The translations under genes and the position numbers were made by a program. A stretch of 64,000 bases of DNA from Lepidurus packardi (taxonomy: Eukaryota; Arthropoda; Branchiopoda; Notostraca; Triopsidae): positions 5,626,375 through 5,690,374 of the forward strand of contig JAKZAN010000002.1 in the NCBI GenBank assembly GCA_023053545.1. Reading direction: 5' to 3'. Shown in pieces: positions 62,500 to 64,000 of the stretch (positions are counted from its first letter, which is position 1; each line of letters begins with the position of its first letter). The notes beneath the pieces are model-generated. The model was given only the letters and a program-made list of their open reading frames with translations. It did no database searches and was not told the origin of the DNA.

Positions 62500-62873
62500 A
62501 AAAGACAGGCGTGGAATATGCGGTAATTTATAAAAAAAAAAGTTCCCTTTTATTATTTTTGCTTTATTTTTTACCTGCCCTGAGTTCCTAGACTCCCCAC
62601 TCGGGCATCAGCTGTGCAGTAATCCGGTGATTTGCGCACGTACACCAAGTCTTCTTCATTGAAATGACTGGTGGTGCTACTTAGAACCGGCATCAATTTA
62701 CGCGATCCTGCTCCGGTTCGTCGCCAAGTGACTTCCACGGCTAACGCATATTTACGCCTTAATTTCTCGCCCAGGATTTTTAAAGCAGGCAGAGCTTTCC
62801 AACACGTTTTTATGTTACAAGAACCAGATACGCCATGGCATTTGCATTGCCTTTGCGAACTGTTCTCGGCTAC
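61773..62873 (-). CDS. Wnt family ligand, 3' exons only (Wnt11-like)
   Basis: Secreted lipid-modified signalling ligand for Frizzled receptors. Two secure minus-strand exons, 62873-62575 and 61947-61773, join in phase (GGCAG|GAATTGT). The first has QCKCHGVSGSCNIKTCWKAL, with the palmitoleoylated Ser in CHGVSGSC, and DLVYVRKSPDYC. The last has DGCHSLCCGRGY and [20 protein letters not shown], ending VALHTCL. Cysteine spacing is that of the C-terminal Wnt domain. The VERCHCKY-WCCYV wording is closest to Wnt11 from memory, while GTQGR also occurs in Wnt16, so the subfamily is not settled. Upstream, a frame ending WGEDINHGVK before a donor at 62987 joins in phase but lacks the usual NLHNN-x-x-GR motif, so I leave it out. 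The remaining 5' exons lie to the right, mostly or wholly outside the window. Confidence 0.9.
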
Positions 62874-64000
62874 CTACAACAGAATAAGAAAACCACACCT
62901 CAGTTAATAACTTCTACTTCGGTAGCTTTACTTGTTGGTTAATACACCAGTCACGTTACATGGAAACTAACAATCGAACGCCCTTACCTTCACACCATGA
63001 TTAATATCTTCTCCCCAGACCAAAGGCTGAAGCTTTGGTATTGGTAACTTCGTTAGCAGCATATGTAAGCAAAAAGCGGAAAACGTTTCATGGCAGGTTA
63101 AGCCTAGCAAAGCGCAATATTTGTGGAAGGATAGAAGATTTGCTCGTTTCGTAAAAGCGTACCTCAAGCGTGAACCCAAAACGTATTACTTCTGACAAGC
63201 ACAGCAAGCGTGATCGAGTGCGAAAAGGAAGCTTTCTAATTTGGTCACCTCTCAAGCTTTTGCCATGCACGAACCAAAACACTGAACCTTTTAGGACATG
63301 TTGGGAAGACAAAGAATATGCTGGATTGAAGGTTTGTGTTTTCCGCATGACTATTAGGTTTATGAAACCACATTGCGTTCATAAGAAAAGCGAGAGTTTT
63401 TGACTGGTTTATAGCTTCGAAAACTTCACCCACCCTTGCTGAACTACAAGCTAACGTTTTGACAAGTCCCTATAATATCCCACAAAAGACGACAAGAATG
63501 CCAAAGAATTCTCTGTTCATTCAAGGAAAACTGAAGTTGTTTTGGATAAATCACTTCGTAATGTTTACCAAAACGTTTATAATTTTCGGCGTTTACGTTA
63601 CTGAATAAACCCGAAGGTTCTCGCTGGGTATGCAAGGAAGAAACAGACGGAAATAAAACGCTCCTAGAAAGCTAGCATAAATGAATAGGAAATGGAAACC
63701 AAAAGAGGCGAGGGGCGAATATCGAACGTTCCTCGGACAGCTGAGCTTAACATTCGGGAAACAGGGCGAAGGAGAGTGCTCCTCCCCCTTAAAGGGGGAG
63801 TAAGGTACGAAAAAATAAAAAAATATGTTATAGAGGAGACCAAAATAAGTGTTCTGGCTGAAGAACCCCTATGTCAATTATGCATATTAACCGAGTAATT
63901 AATTATTTAGCGGTTTAAGCTCCGCCCCTTTCCGCCAAATTTCAAATTTTCCTATCCTTATAACATTGGCGGACAGTTGGCCGGAGGCCTAGCGACTTTA
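62874..64000. other. Wnt upstream intron or intergenic DNA to window end
   Basis: If the Wnt gene continues right, this is intronic. A possible additional exon ends at 62988. A T-homopolymer lies at about 62468-62496, just left of this block, inside the last Wnt intron. Nothing else recognised. Confidence 0.4.

Overview
The window is nuclear DNA of an animal, most likely an arthropod. The genes are split by mostly 45-120 nt GT-AG introns, the Jagunal protein opens with a fly-like MASRGGPVV, and TTAGG-type (arthropod telomere motif) repeats occur inside a transposon. I cannot fix the species; a crustacean or another compact-genome arthropod would fit. There is no bacterial operon structure and no CRISPR.

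Left block (1-16 kb, all on +): the 3' part of an SLC7A14-like amino-acid transporter, a RING/B-box/coiled-coil/filamin/NHL E3 ligase of the TRIM-NHL type, the tRNA-dihydrouridine synthase DUS3L, and the WNK-pathway kinase OSR1/SPAK (fly frayed). A 335 bp MITE sits between the TRIM and DUS3L genes.

Middle-left (16-31.4 kb): a repeat island without a recognisable host gene. It holds tandem minisatellites, three diverged copies of an unknown interspersed module, a 446 bp TA-flanked MITE, and a 4.35 kb terminal-inverted-repeat element with ACGT-rich subterminal arrays. That element carries a broken, intron-containing DUF4806-type gene.

Middle (31.4-36.6 kb): the nucleotide-sugar/triose-phosphate transporter SLC35E2 and the transcription factor FOXL2, both +.

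Middle-right (37.6-50.4 kb): a second mobile-element zone. It has three hAT-like MITEs with (near-)perfect 8 bp target duplications, a Merlin (IS1016/ISXO2-type) element with 9 bp target duplications, two tandem minus-strand MULE transposase genes fused into one long reading frame, and a small intron-containing gene with its own TATA box, encoding a Pro/Ala-repeat protein with a CCHC zinc knuckle.

Right block (51.9-64 kb): Jagunal (+) converging on TMEM135 (-), a secreted single-domain chitin-binding protein (+), and the RCC1-repeat protein SERGEF (+) converging on the 3' half of a Wnt gene (-), which runs off to the right.

The host genes are ordinary housekeeping or developmental genes with no evident functional link. 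The unusual material is in the two transposon zones. Splice models were built by eye from GT/AG signals, continuous phase and remembered family alignments, and every complete model has a total length divisible by three.
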